From: UMGS1696 sp964430105
GTDB lineage: Bacteria > Bacillota > Clostridia > Oscillospirales > CAG-272
NCBI GenBank assembly: GCA_964430105.1
Contig: CAYSEF010000001.1
Span: 62,001-126,000, forward strand
Reading direction: 5' to 3'
DNA length: 64,000 bases
In this document: positions 56,995 through 64,000 of the stretch, in pieces
How positions within the stretch are numbered: position 1 is the first letter of the stretch
How the letters are laid out: every line of letters starts with the position of its first letter
Notes under the pieces: model-generated
Database searches by the model: none
Seen by the model: only the letters and a program-made list of their open reading frames with translations
What the model was told of the DNA's origin: nothing
Position numbers and translations under genes: made by a program

Positions 56995-57912
56995 ATGCCA
57001 GCAAATAAAAGTATAATAAAACGTGCTATTTCTGTAGATGGCGGTATTCGTGTTCTGTTCTGCGACTCTACCGCTATTGTTCGTCATGTGTGTGAAACTC
57101 ATCACACTTCTAAAACAATGACTGCTGTTCTCGGACGTGCTCTTACTGCAACTTCTCTTATGTCAAGCTTGCTTAAGGATAAAGACAATACATTAACACT
57201 GCAATTAAAAGGTGATGGCCCCGCAGGTTCTGTCGTATGTGTCGGTGATTATATGGGCAATGTTCGTGGATATGCAGATGATCCTACAGTTGAATTGCCT
57301 CCGAATAAATATGGCAAACTGGACGTTGGCGGAGCTGTAGGTCATGGTACAATGTATATTATCAAGGATATGGGTATGAACGAGCCATATGTCGGAGTAT
57401 CTCCTATAGTGTCAGGTGAGATTGCAGAGGATATCACTGAATACTTCGCAAGCAGTGAACAAACTCCAACAGTTTGTGCGCTTGGTGTTCGTGTTGACAC
57501 AGATAATATGTGCTTTGCGGCGGGAGGATATCTTATCCAGCTGATGCCCGGATATCAGGAAAGTGATGTTGAACGAATCGAAACAAATGTAAATATGGCT
57601 GAATCAGTTTCAAAAATGATAGCTGATGGCAAGGATGGCGATGAAATTATCGCACTGCTGTTTGATGGTATAGAATACCAAATGTTCGATGAGTTTGATA
57701 TAGAATATCGCTGTAACTGCTCAAAGGATCGCTATCTCAGAGCACTTGTAAGTCTTAATGAAACTGATATGCAGGAACTTCGTGACGCAGGTGAACCTGT
57801 CGAAACAAACTGTCGTTTCTGTGGAAAGAAATACACTTTTGAACTCGAAGAAATCGATCAAGCGAGAGCAGAAGCAAGAAAACAGCAGGATGAATCCGAC
57901 AACGAAGAATAA
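56995..57912 (+). CDS. hslO: Redox-regulated chaperone Hsp33
   Basis: A 305-residue Hsp33, a holdase switched on by oxidation. The zinc redox switch is intact: Cys240 and Cys242 (RCNCSK) and Cys273 and Cys276 (CRFCGKKY). The N-terminal domain has the typical HHTSKTMTAVLGRALTA and LKGDGPAGSVVCVGDYMGNV segments. CGAAAGG precedes the ATG. It is followed 18 bp later by the ThyX-like gene. Confidence 0.95.
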   Translation: MPANKSIIKRAISVDGGIRVLFCDSTAIVRHVCETHHTSKTMTAVLGRALTATSLMSSLLKDKDNTLTLQLKGDGPAGSVVCVGDYMGNVRGYADDPTVELPPNKYGKLDVGGAVGHGTMYIIKDMGMNEPYVGVSPIVSGEIAEDITEYFASSEQTPTVCALGVRVDTDNMCFAAGGYLIQLMPGYQESDVERIETNVNMAESVSKMIADGKDGDEIIALLFDGIEYQMFDEFDIEYRCNCSKDRYLRALVSLNETDMQELRDAGEPVETNCRFCGKKYTFELEEIDQARAEARKQQDESDNEE

Positions 57913-57930
57913 ACCTGAGAGGGAACTAAT

Positions 57931-58554
57931 ATGATTAAGATAGAACGCACATCCGTCATGAATTTGGAAAACGCAATACGTGGTGCAAGAAATCCGCTTA
58001 ATTCATGGAATCGTATGGATAGTGCATATGATGAAGACGGAAACTTTGCTCTCGGCGAGAACGATCTCTCTCTTGCGGTTCGTCTTGCAAAAGCAGGCTC
58101 AGACCATCGTAAATATCTACGTCAGATATTTGTGTCAGTAGATGTTACAGCGCCTCTGTATTGGTGGAAGGAATATGATACTTATAAAGTGGGTACAGTT
58201 GCAAATTCTACCAGCACAATGCATAAGATTCACGCAAAACCATTCTCTCGTGACGATTTCAGCTGTGACAGAATGTCCGATACTGCACTCGAATGCTTAG
58301 ATAATATTATAAAAGTGCTTGAAGACCGCCGTAAAAAATTTATCGAAACAAAAGATAATATGTATTGGCACGATATGATACAGCTTCTCCCATCGTCTTA
58401 TAACCAAATGCGTACCTGTACCTTAAATTACGAGAATCTGATTAACATATACTATGCACGTCGTAACCATAAGCTTCCCGAATGGCATACATACTGCGAT
58501 TGGATAGCTTCACTGCCGTATGCGACGGAGCTTATCACAACATTACGTGATTAA
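57931..58554 (+). CDS. Diverged ThyX-like protein
   Basis: A 207-residue protein whose overall pattern follows FAD-dependent thymidylate synthase. There is an N-terminal helix with the AIRGARNPLNSW region, then AGSDHRKYLRQIFVSVDVTAPLYWWKEYDTYKVGTVANS in the place of the ThyX strand and RHRxxSxNExSxR motif, and a C-terminal NYENLINIYYARRNHKLPEW helix resembling the ThyX C-terminal substrate region. The key RHR motif is not conserved, so ordinary dUMP methylation is doubtful. The start has GAGAGGGAAC. Similar proteins are seen in Clostridia and phages (from memory, not checked). Confidence 0.55.
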   Translation: MIKIERTSVMNLENAIRGARNPLNSWNRMDSAYDEDGNFALGENDLSLAVRLAKAGSDHRKYLRQIFVSVDVTAPLYWWKEYDTYKVGTVANSTSTMHKIHAKPFSRDDFSCDRMSDTALECLDNIIKVLEDRRKKFIETKDNMYWHDMIQLLPSSYNQMRTCTLNYENLINIYYARRNHKLPEWHTYCDWIASLPYATELITTLRD

Positions 58555-58598
58555 AACAGTTGTATCGTGAAAGCGATATAACAACCGAAAGGGTAAAA

Positions 58599-59768
58599 AT
58601 GAGCCACAATACCATAGAAACATCGTTTGAAAACCGTTCTAAAGCAGGAAGAAATGCAGGAATTGTCGGAATAGGAGTGAATCTTCTCCTGTTTGCAGTT
58701 AAATTGTTTGCGGGGATAGTTTCGGGTAGCGTTTCAATAATTGCAGATGCAATAAATAATCTCACCGATGCAGGTTCATCTATTCTTGTGATTGTCGGAT
58801 ATGTTGTCGCAGCAAAACCGGCTGATAAAGAGCATCCATACGGACACGCAAGGATGGAGTATATTTGTAGCCTGTTTATTTCGATAATTGTCACAGTGCT
58901 TGGACTTGAGTTGATGAAATCCTCAGTCGATTCGCTTATCTCCTCGGAAAAAATAGCAGAATACAGCTTGTTGTCGATTATAATAATGTCAGCTGCTATT
59001 GCTGGTAAAATATTCCTTGCGATATATTACCGTATAGTTGGCAAAAAAATCGATTCGGATACATTAAAGGCATCTGCTGTCGATAGCGTAGGCGACGTTT
59101 GTGCAACCTCAGCAGTAATTCTCGGAATTATTCTTACACCTGTTATAGGACCGAAAGCAGACGGAATTTTTGGCTTGCTGATAGCTGTGTATATCTTTGT
59201 AATGGGTATAAAATTGATTCGTGAAGCTTGTAATACAATACTTGGAACACCACCTGATACAGAGCTTGTAAAGAAAATTATCACAAAGCTTCGTAGCTAC
59301 GATGGAGTTCTTGGAATACACGACTTGGTTATACATAGCTATGGTGTGGATCAGTTTTTTGCGACAGCTCATGTTGAAGTCGATGCAGAACGTGATGTTA
59401 TGGAAAGCCACGATTTGATCGATAACATGGAAGTTGATTTCAAACGTGACCTTGGGATACAAATGGTTATACACCTTGATCCTGTAGCGTTGAATGATAA
59501 ACGTACAAATGAGCTGCACAACATGATTCGCACAATAATCGATGAGATAGCCGCAGAGTATTCGTGTCCGATGTCTATGCATGATTTCAGAGCAGTTTTT
59601 GGGGTTACACATACAAATATTATTTTCGATATCGCAGTAGCGAACGATACAACCTTAAAAAACGATGAAATCGTAGAAATGATACGAGAATATATATCGC
59701 AGAAATGCGGTAAAGAGTATAATGCGATAATAACTATAGACAGAGATTATACTACAACAAGATATTAA
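58599..59768 (+). CDS. Cation diffusion facilitator family transporter
   Basis: A 389-residue CDF transporter. The start at 58599 (MSHNTIETSFENR) follows GAAAGGG; the frame is open upstream without a better site. Six membrane helices are followed by a cytoplasmic C-terminal domain. Metal-site Asp residues lie in IIADAINNLTDAGSSILV and in KASAVDSVGDVCATSAV, with HPYGHARMEYI between. It exports Zn2+, Mn2+ or Fe2+ from the cytoplasm. The C-terminal part (about 290-389) is longer than in the smallest CDFs and includes a second ferredoxin-like stretch. Confidence 0.93.
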   Translation: MSHNTIETSFENRSKAGRNAGIVGIGVNLLLFAVKLFAGIVSGSVSIIADAINNLTDAGSSILVIVGYVVAAKPADKEHPYGHARMEYICSLFISIIVTVLGLELMKSSVDSLISSEKIAEYSLLSIIIMSAAIAGKIFLAIYYRIVGKKIDSDTLKASAVDSVGDVCATSAVILGIILTPVIGPKADGIFGLLIAVYIFVMGIKLIREACNTILGTPPDTELVKKIITKLRSYDGVLGIHDLVIHSYGVDQFFATAHVEVDAERDVMESHDLIDNMEVDFKRDLGIQMVIHLDPVALNDKRTNELHNMIRTIIDEIAAEYSCPMSMHDFRAVFGVTHTNIIFDIAVANDTTLKNDEIVEMIREYISQKCGKEYNAIITIDRDYTTTRY

Positions 59769-59820
59769 AAAACAACCGACAGAATCGGATGAATTTCCGA
59801 TAAACTGTCGGTTGTTTTAC
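59766..59820. terminator. Bidirectional intrinsic terminator
   Basis: AAAAACAACCGACAG pairs with CTGTCGGTTGTTTT around an inner ATCGGATGAATTTCCGAT hairpin. It separates the CDF gene (+) and murE (-). Confidence 0.88.
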
Positions 59821-59860
59821 ATGAATATACTAACTTACTAAATATCTATCTAAGTGAATC

Positions 59861-61354
59861 CTAAATCAGAGTTGCAACTCTTTCTGCATTTATCTTTGCG
59901 GCTTCATCAAGAAGTATGGCTTTTTCAGAAAAGGGTACTTTTTCACCTTTTATGAGCTGATAATCTTCATGCCCTTTACCGGCAAAAAGAATAATATCAC
60001 CCTCATTTGCAATGCGTGCCGCAAACCTTACTGCTTCTTCACGATCTGTTATAGTAGTGTACAGCTTCGATTTGTCAAAATGCGAAAGTATATCTGCAAT
60101 TATTTCATCCGGATCCTCAAAATCCGGGTTGTCAGAGGTGATTATTGATAAATCTGCATATTTTGCAGAAACTTCCGCAAGCTCTTGACGTCTTTCGTAG
60201 GTTCTACCACCAACTGAACCGAATACACATATCAAACGCTTTGGTTCATATACACGCAAAACCTCAAGTGCATGAGACAGACTGAATCCGTTGTGAGCAT
60301 AATCGATAATAAAAGTAACACCATCAATCGCATCCACAATTTCAAATCTGCCATTGATTGATATGGATTTCAGTGCATCTGATGCTTCTCGAATAGTGAT
60401 ACCGTATTTCATGCAAGCAGCAATTGCAGCGAGTCCATTATATACGCTGAATTCTCCGGGAGTACGAAGTCTTATGCCCGTTTTTATTCCATTGTTAACA
60501 ATATCAAAATCTATTCCCAGCGAAGTCGAGGCACGATACGGACGAATTGCTTCTGCCTTAAAGTCAGCATCATTTTCTATACCATATGACACAAGCTCAG
60601 TATTCGTCGCATTTATCATATAAGAAGAATGGCGATCATCGGCATTGTATATGATTGTCTTAGCTTCATAATCGGTAAATAATTTTCTCTTTGCATCACG
60701 ATAATCTTCAAAGGTTGGATGTTCTACTCCACCAATATGATCACGGGAAAGATTTGTGAATATTACTGTGTCGAAAGTTAAACCACAAACACGGTAATTA
60801 TTCAGTGCTTGAGAAGATACTTCCATGGCTACATGAGTGATACCCGCCTCAACCATCATTGCAAAATATCTGTGTAATTCACGACTTTCTGGAGTAGTGT
60901 TGACAGTGGGGTAATGCTTGTTGCCTATTTGAATACCATTTGAGCCAATATAAGCGCATTTCAAGCCACATGAATTCATGATTTCAGAGATAAGTATGGC
61001 AGTTGTTGTCTTTCCTTTTGTGCCTGTCAGACCAATCAGCTTGAGTTTGTCTGAGGGATTACCGAAAAATCTTGCTGAAAACAAAGCTAACGATTCTCGT
61101 GATGATGATACAATTATCTGCACAGCATCTTGCGGAAGATCGAGCTTTTTCTCGACAACAAACGAACGACAGCCTGCGGAGTAGACCTGGTGAGCATAAT
61201 CATGCCCATCTACACGAGCACCGGGTAAGCAGAAAAACAGCGTTTCTTCGTTCATGGATTTTCTTGAATCATATTCTAACGCTGTAATATTAACGCTATC
61301 TGCATTTCCTGAAACAGTGCATGAAAACGCAGATAAAAGTTCGGATAAAACCAT
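59861..61354 (-). CDS. murE: UDP-MurNAc-tripeptide synthetase (MurE)
   Basis: A 497-residue Mur ligase that adds the third amino acid to UDP-MurNAc-L-Ala-D-Glu. The ATP loop is GTKGKTT at 111-117, the carbamylated-Lys region is present, and LFAGKGHEDYQ lies near the C-terminus. At the specificity site meso-DAP enzymes read DNPR; here it is DNPD (408-411), so meso-DAP use is questionable. L-Lys is plausible given the upstream D-aspartate ligase and racemase genes, since D-Asp bridges are known on L-Lys peptidoglycan. It starts 3 bp after the racemase stop. Last gene of the operon. Confidence 0.92.
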   Translation of the reverse strand: MVLSELLSAFSCTVSGNADSVNITALEYDSRKSMNEETLFFCLPGARVDGHDYAHQVYSAGCRSFVVEKKLDLPQDAVQIIVSSSRESLALFSARFFGNPSDKLKLIGLTGTKGKTTTAILISEIMNSCGLKCAYIGSNGIQIGNKHYPTVNTTPESRELHRYFAMMVEAGITHVAMEVSSQALNNYRVCGLTFDTVIFTNLSRDHIGGVEHPTFEDYRDAKRKLFTDYEAKTIIYNADDRHSSYMINATNTELVSYGIENDADFKAEAIRPYRASTSLGIDFDIVNNGIKTGIRLRTPGEFSVYNGLAAIAACMKYGITIREASDALKSISINGRFEIVDAIDGVTFIIDYAHNGFSLSHALEVLRVYEPKRLICVFGSVGGRTYERRQELAEVSAKYADLSIITSDNPDFEDPDEIIADILSHFDKSKLYTTITDREEAVRFAARIANEGDIILFAGKGHEDYQLIKGEKVPFSEKAILLDEAAKINAERVATLI

Positions 61355-61357
61355 AAA

Positions 61358-62092
61358 TTACTCCTCAAATGATGCAAAGCTGGGTGGAAATCCTATAGTT
61401 TGATGTCCCATCAGATGTATTGCACAGTTCGCCAAAGCTTCAAGCGAATCGACAAATCTTTCGTCAGTGATTTTTTTCCCGATAAGCGAAAGCTCCGTGC
61501 AACCGAGAATAGCACAATCACAGCCACTCTTAAACATCGGCTCGGTTATTTCATAAAGAACTTCAGGTTCGGGAATAATTCCGCTTTTTACATCTTTATA
61601 AATGATTTCCATCAGCTTTTTACGACTGAATTCATTCGGAATCATCCATTCCAAACCGAAATTATTAAGTTCACGCTGATAAGTTTCTGTTGAAATTGTG
61701 CCGTCTGTTGCAAGTATGGCGGCTTTTTTGTAACCACATCTCTTGATATGGCGAACAGTTTCCGTGATTATGCTCGGCATTGGTACATTGACAGCTTTGC
61801 GTACTTCTTCGATAAAGTAATGTGCGGTGTTGCAGGGAATTACTATAGCTGTCGCACCATATCTTTCCAAAGATATGGCATCTTCAACCATCGCATTCAA
61901 AGGACTTTCGGTGCTTTTTCCAAGTATAAAATCTGTTCTGTCTGGGGTAGTGGCTCTGCTTGAGAGGATGATATCGATATGTTCCTGATCGCGTAAGGCT
62001 TTTGTATGTTCGGTAATAAGCTCGTAAAAATAAGCACTGGACATTGGACCAAGTCCGCCGATTATTCCAAGAAGCTTTCTTTTTTCTTCCAT
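61358..62092 (-). CDS. Aspartate/glutamate racemase family protein
   Basis: A 244-residue racemase. The start at 62092 (MEEKRKLLGIIGG) follows GAGGAGA; the frame is open 33 codons further upstream but that would overlap the ligase gene. The two catalytic cysteines are Cys87 (IPCNTAHYF) and Cys198 (LGCTELSLI), and GGLGPMSSAYFYE is the family start. Placed between a D-aspartate-ligase-like gene and murE, it most likely makes D-aspartate for the cell wall, though glutamate or other acids cannot be excluded. Confidence 0.9.
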   Translation of the reverse strand: MEEKRKLLGIIGGLGPMSSAYFYELITEHTKALRDQEHIDIILSSRATTPDRTDFILGKSTESPLNAMVEDAISLERYGATAIVIPCNTAHYFIEEVRKAVNVPMPSIITETVRHIKRCGYKKAAILATDGTISTETYQRELNNFGLEWMIPNEFSRKKLMEIIYKDVKSGIIPEPEVLYEITEPMFKSGCDCAILGCTELSLIGKKITDERFVDSLEALANCAIHLMGHQTIGFPPSFASFEE

Positions 62093-62120
62093 TGTTTTGT
62101 ATCTCCTCTCGAAGGAATTT

Positions 62121-63353
62121 TTACGATTTTTTGGGATAATATACTTTGAATTTTTTCTTTTGACGTCTGAGCTGTTCAACAACACATACAAATCTTAGCG
62201 GATTCATCCACAAATCGGGCTTATACCATACAGAGGATGATTCAAGTCCTGATTTATTGAGCTGTTTTGCAGTTTCAACAAGCGTTTTGTCCTCTGTGTA
62301 TGTGTATGCAGTGGTTTTTGGAATATGATGCCAAAATACTGATTTTTCCACACGAATACAGTCATCTCCGTTTGACTCTAATACTTCATTTGCGAGCTTT
62401 GCAACATTCAGTCCGGAGGCTGTTAAGTAGAAATTGCTTCGTCCCTGTCTGAGGTTTATCTCAAATACACGGAAATCGTCAGTTGTACCTTCACGCAATT
62501 TGATATCGAAGTTTGCAAAACCGGTATAATGCATAGCTTCGAGCATATCCTTGATTTTTTCTGCAATCGGCAAATTCGAAACAGGCTCAGTAACTATAGC
62601 CGCATGATTTCCAAGACCCTTTGGCGTGTGTTCTTCGAGCATAGTATGACCGAGACACATCGCACGTACTTTTCCATGTTCATCAGAAAATGTGGTAAAT
62701 ACACGCATTTGCGAATCTCCACCATCGATCATTTCCTGTAATATGATCTTATCAGGGTATCCTGAGGCGTATATTTCGTTGATTATTTTTTCAGCATCTT
62801 CGGGTGAATGTGCTGTGTAAACTTTTTTCATGCCGTGGAATTCGTGCTTCCAATAATCCGCACTTGATGATGGTTTAACAATTATTGGATATTTGAAACC
62901 AAGTGCAGCCTCAGTCAATTTACTTTTTTCAGTAGCATTACTTAAAACTACAGTAGCAGGGTATGGAATACCAAATTTCTCACAGGTTTCGTAAAATTCT
63001 GCTTTTTTTGCAACAGTTGTAAGCATTTCAGCCTGCGGATATGGAATAACGTAATCAGATAGTTCTTCACGATTACGTATTATCATAGCAACATAATCGT
63101 CAGTACAGCCAAACAGTACAAGTCTGTCACCTATATGAGCGTCTGCGAATCTGTGCAGAGTATCGAGCATGACTTCATCCTTGTCAATGTTTGGAATACA
63201 GCGGAAGTTTATTATTTTAGAGTATTTTGTAGCTGACACAGCGTAACGACCGAAAGCATAGGATTTGACACCATACTGTTCATGGAACGCACGTGCGACA
63301 TTATAGCAATTTAAGTCAGCACCCAAAAGAACCGGTGTGATTTGTTTGTCCAT
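62121..63353 (-). CDS. ATP-grasp ligase resembling D-aspartate ligase (Asl type)
   Basis: A 410-residue ATP-grasp protein. The start at 63353 (MDKQITPVLLGAD) follows CGAGGTAA. The N-terminal Rossmann-like part (LNCYNVARAFHEQYGVKSYAFGRY) and the ATP-grasp core (KYPIIVKPSSSADYWKHEF, KIILQEMIDGGDSQM, and FANFDIKLREG ... FEINLRQGRSNFYLTAS) resemble the Enterococcus D-aspartate ligase group, which attaches D-Asp to the Lys side chain of peptidoglycan precursors. Family identity is by pattern; the amino acid used is inferred from the racemase neighbour. Second gene of the operon after asnB. Confidence 0.75.
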   Translation of the reverse strand: MDKQITPVLLGADLNCYNVARAFHEQYGVKSYAFGRYAVSATKYSKIINFRCIPNIDKDEVMLDTLHRFADAHIGDRLVLFGCTDDYVAMIIRNREELSDYVIPYPQAEMLTTVAKKAEFYETCEKFGIPYPATVVLSNATEKSKLTEAALGFKYPIIVKPSSSADYWKHEFHGMKKVYTAHSPEDAEKIINEIYASGYPDKIILQEMIDGGDSQMRVFTTFSDEHGKVRAMCLGHTMLEEHTPKGLGNHAAIVTEPVSNLPIAEKIKDMLEAMHYTGFANFDIKLREGTTDDFRVFEINLRQGRSNFYLTASGLNVAKLANEVLESNGDDCIRVEKSVFWHHIPKTTAYTYTEDKTLVETAKQLNKSGLESSSVWYKPDLWMNPLRFVCVVEQLRRQKKKFKVYYPKKS

Positions 63354-63382
63354 GATGAAATTACCTCGTTTTTGTAAATGAC

Positions 63383-64000
63383 TTAACCTATAAACTGTCC
63401 GTGCCATGTAAGGAACGTGTATGCAGTCCAGATTTTTCTTTGATTGTTTGAAATGTTGTTTTTGTGATCATCAAGCAATTTCATGAGTGCATTCTGATCA
63501 AAATATTCTGCAGCAACATCGGACGAGAAGGCTTGTTTTACGATATTGTAGTACTTGTCCTCTCTGAACCATTGACGAATCGGAACAGGGAAGCCTTTCT
63601 TGGGTCTATGTGCCCATTCGTCGGGTAAAGTCTTGTTAGCGGCAGTTCTGAGTACAGCTTTTGTATCTTTTCCGTCAATCTTATAGTTTGCAGGTAACAT
63701 TTGAGCTTCAGCCATAACCTCTTTATCGAGATATGGTACACGAAGCTCAATAGAATGTGCCATCGACATCTTGTCAGCTTTAAGCAGAATGTCTCCGGGG
63801 AGCCAAAGATTGAGATCGAGATATTGTTTTTTCTCCAGCTCCGAAAGATCCTTCACTTTGTCATAGATCGGTTTTGTGATATCATGTACAGAGGGGCCTT
63901 TTTTGTATTTATCACGCAAAATTGAGACTGCTTCATTTTCGGGGAAGACAAGAGCCTGACCTATGAAGTAATCCTCCGGACGACCGCTGTTCTTAATTAT
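63383..64000 (-). CDS. asnB: Asparagine synthetase (glutamine-hydrolysing), C-terminal part
   Basis: The minus-strand frame is open from the right edge to the stop at 63383, giving 205 residues of the synthetase domain: LLKADKMSMAHSIELRVPYLDKEV, then HRPKKGFPVPIRQWF. The glutaminase half is outside the window. The gene lies 29 bp upstream of the D-aspartate-ligase-like gene. In Lactococcus an asparagine-synthetase homologue (AsnH) amidates the D-Asp cross-bridge, so this copy may serve that role instead of making free asparagine (inference). Confidence 0.88.
   Translation of the reverse strand: MIKNSGRPEDYFIGQALVFPENEAVSILRDKYKKGPSVHDITKPIYDKVKDLSELEKKQYLDLNLWLPGDILLKADKMSMAHSIELRVPYLDKEVMAEAQMLPANYKIDGKDTKAVLRTAANKTLPDEWAHRPKKGFPVPIRQWFREDKYYNIVKQAFSSDVAAEYFDQNALMKLLDDHKNNISNNQRKIWTAYTFLTWHGQFIG

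Noticed and set aside
42404..64000. A complete skin-like element splitting sigG within this window
   Set aside because: No sigG 3' half, integrase or recombinase was found to the right edge, and most of the DNA there is core chromosome. A larger element or a distant fragment cannot be excluded.

Overview
This window looks like chromosome from a low-GC, anaerobic, spore-forming Firmicute of class Clostridia, probably an Oscillospirales/Ruminococcaceae-type gut bacterium (inference). The support is the AT-leaning composition, strong AGGAGG-type ribosome sites, sigma-A promoters with 17-bp spacers, sporulation genes (cotJABC, spoIVB, a broken sigG with a sigma-F promoter), a Prp-type L27 precursor, biotin-dependent sodium-pump decarboxylase subunits, and a GlnRS beside GltX. 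Most of it is ordinary core chromosome. No rRNA, CRISPR array, transposase or prophage was seen. Both edges cut genes: a GH38 alpha-mannosidase on the left and asnB on the right.

Layout. 1-3.3 kb: end of a secreted-type mannosidase, then a DUF47/PiT phosphate uptake pair. 3.5-9.7 kb: a marR-ftsH-ABC-ABC operon whose promoter overlaps a CIRCE-like operator. 9.7-14.7 kb: cotJABC, rnhA, a DUF1294 gene, comEC and a small unknown gene. 15-22.7 kb: carbohydrate genes (SGNH hydrolase, a TIM-barrel/PmoA-like fusion, manA, a ROK regulator, a sugar isomerase), interrupted by a 645-bp tandem duplication that makes a manA-ROK chimera, plus a BlaI-like regulator with a nuclease-like partner. 24-30 kb: an XpaC-like gene ends just before an operon holding both a 12S-type and a 5S-type carboxyltransferase with carrier and sodium-pump subunits. 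30-40 kb: XRE regulators, divIVA, gltX-glnS, tRNA-Lys, lgt-folD and rplU-prp-rpmA.

40.3-43.6 kb is the most irregular part. spoIVB is followed by an acetyltransferase gene. Next comes sigG, which has a perfect sigma-F promoter but is cut after about 95 codons at a 13-bp inverted repeat. It runs directly into an unknown 193-codon gene whose 3' part is tandemly duplicated (556 bp). 43.6-50.9 kb: an Na/Pi cotransporter and PhoB/PhoR-like pair carrying two matching PHO-box-like sites, then metNIQ behind a leader with a possible 23-codon peptide ORF and a terminator. 51-59.8 kb: MATE pump, thioredoxin, a DUF4358-MBOAT-DHHW O-acetylation cassette, HD protein, Hsp33, a diverged ThyX-like protein and a CDF transporter. 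59.8-64 kb: asnB, D-aspartate-ligase-like, Asp/Glu racemase and murE form one operon that suggests a D-Asp or D-Asn peptidoglycan cross-bridge.

A recurring hairpin of about 50 bp with a nearly invariant core lies behind several genes (17.6, 35.7, 43.0, 43.5 and 52.8 kb). It is the clearest structure not explained by ordinary annotation.
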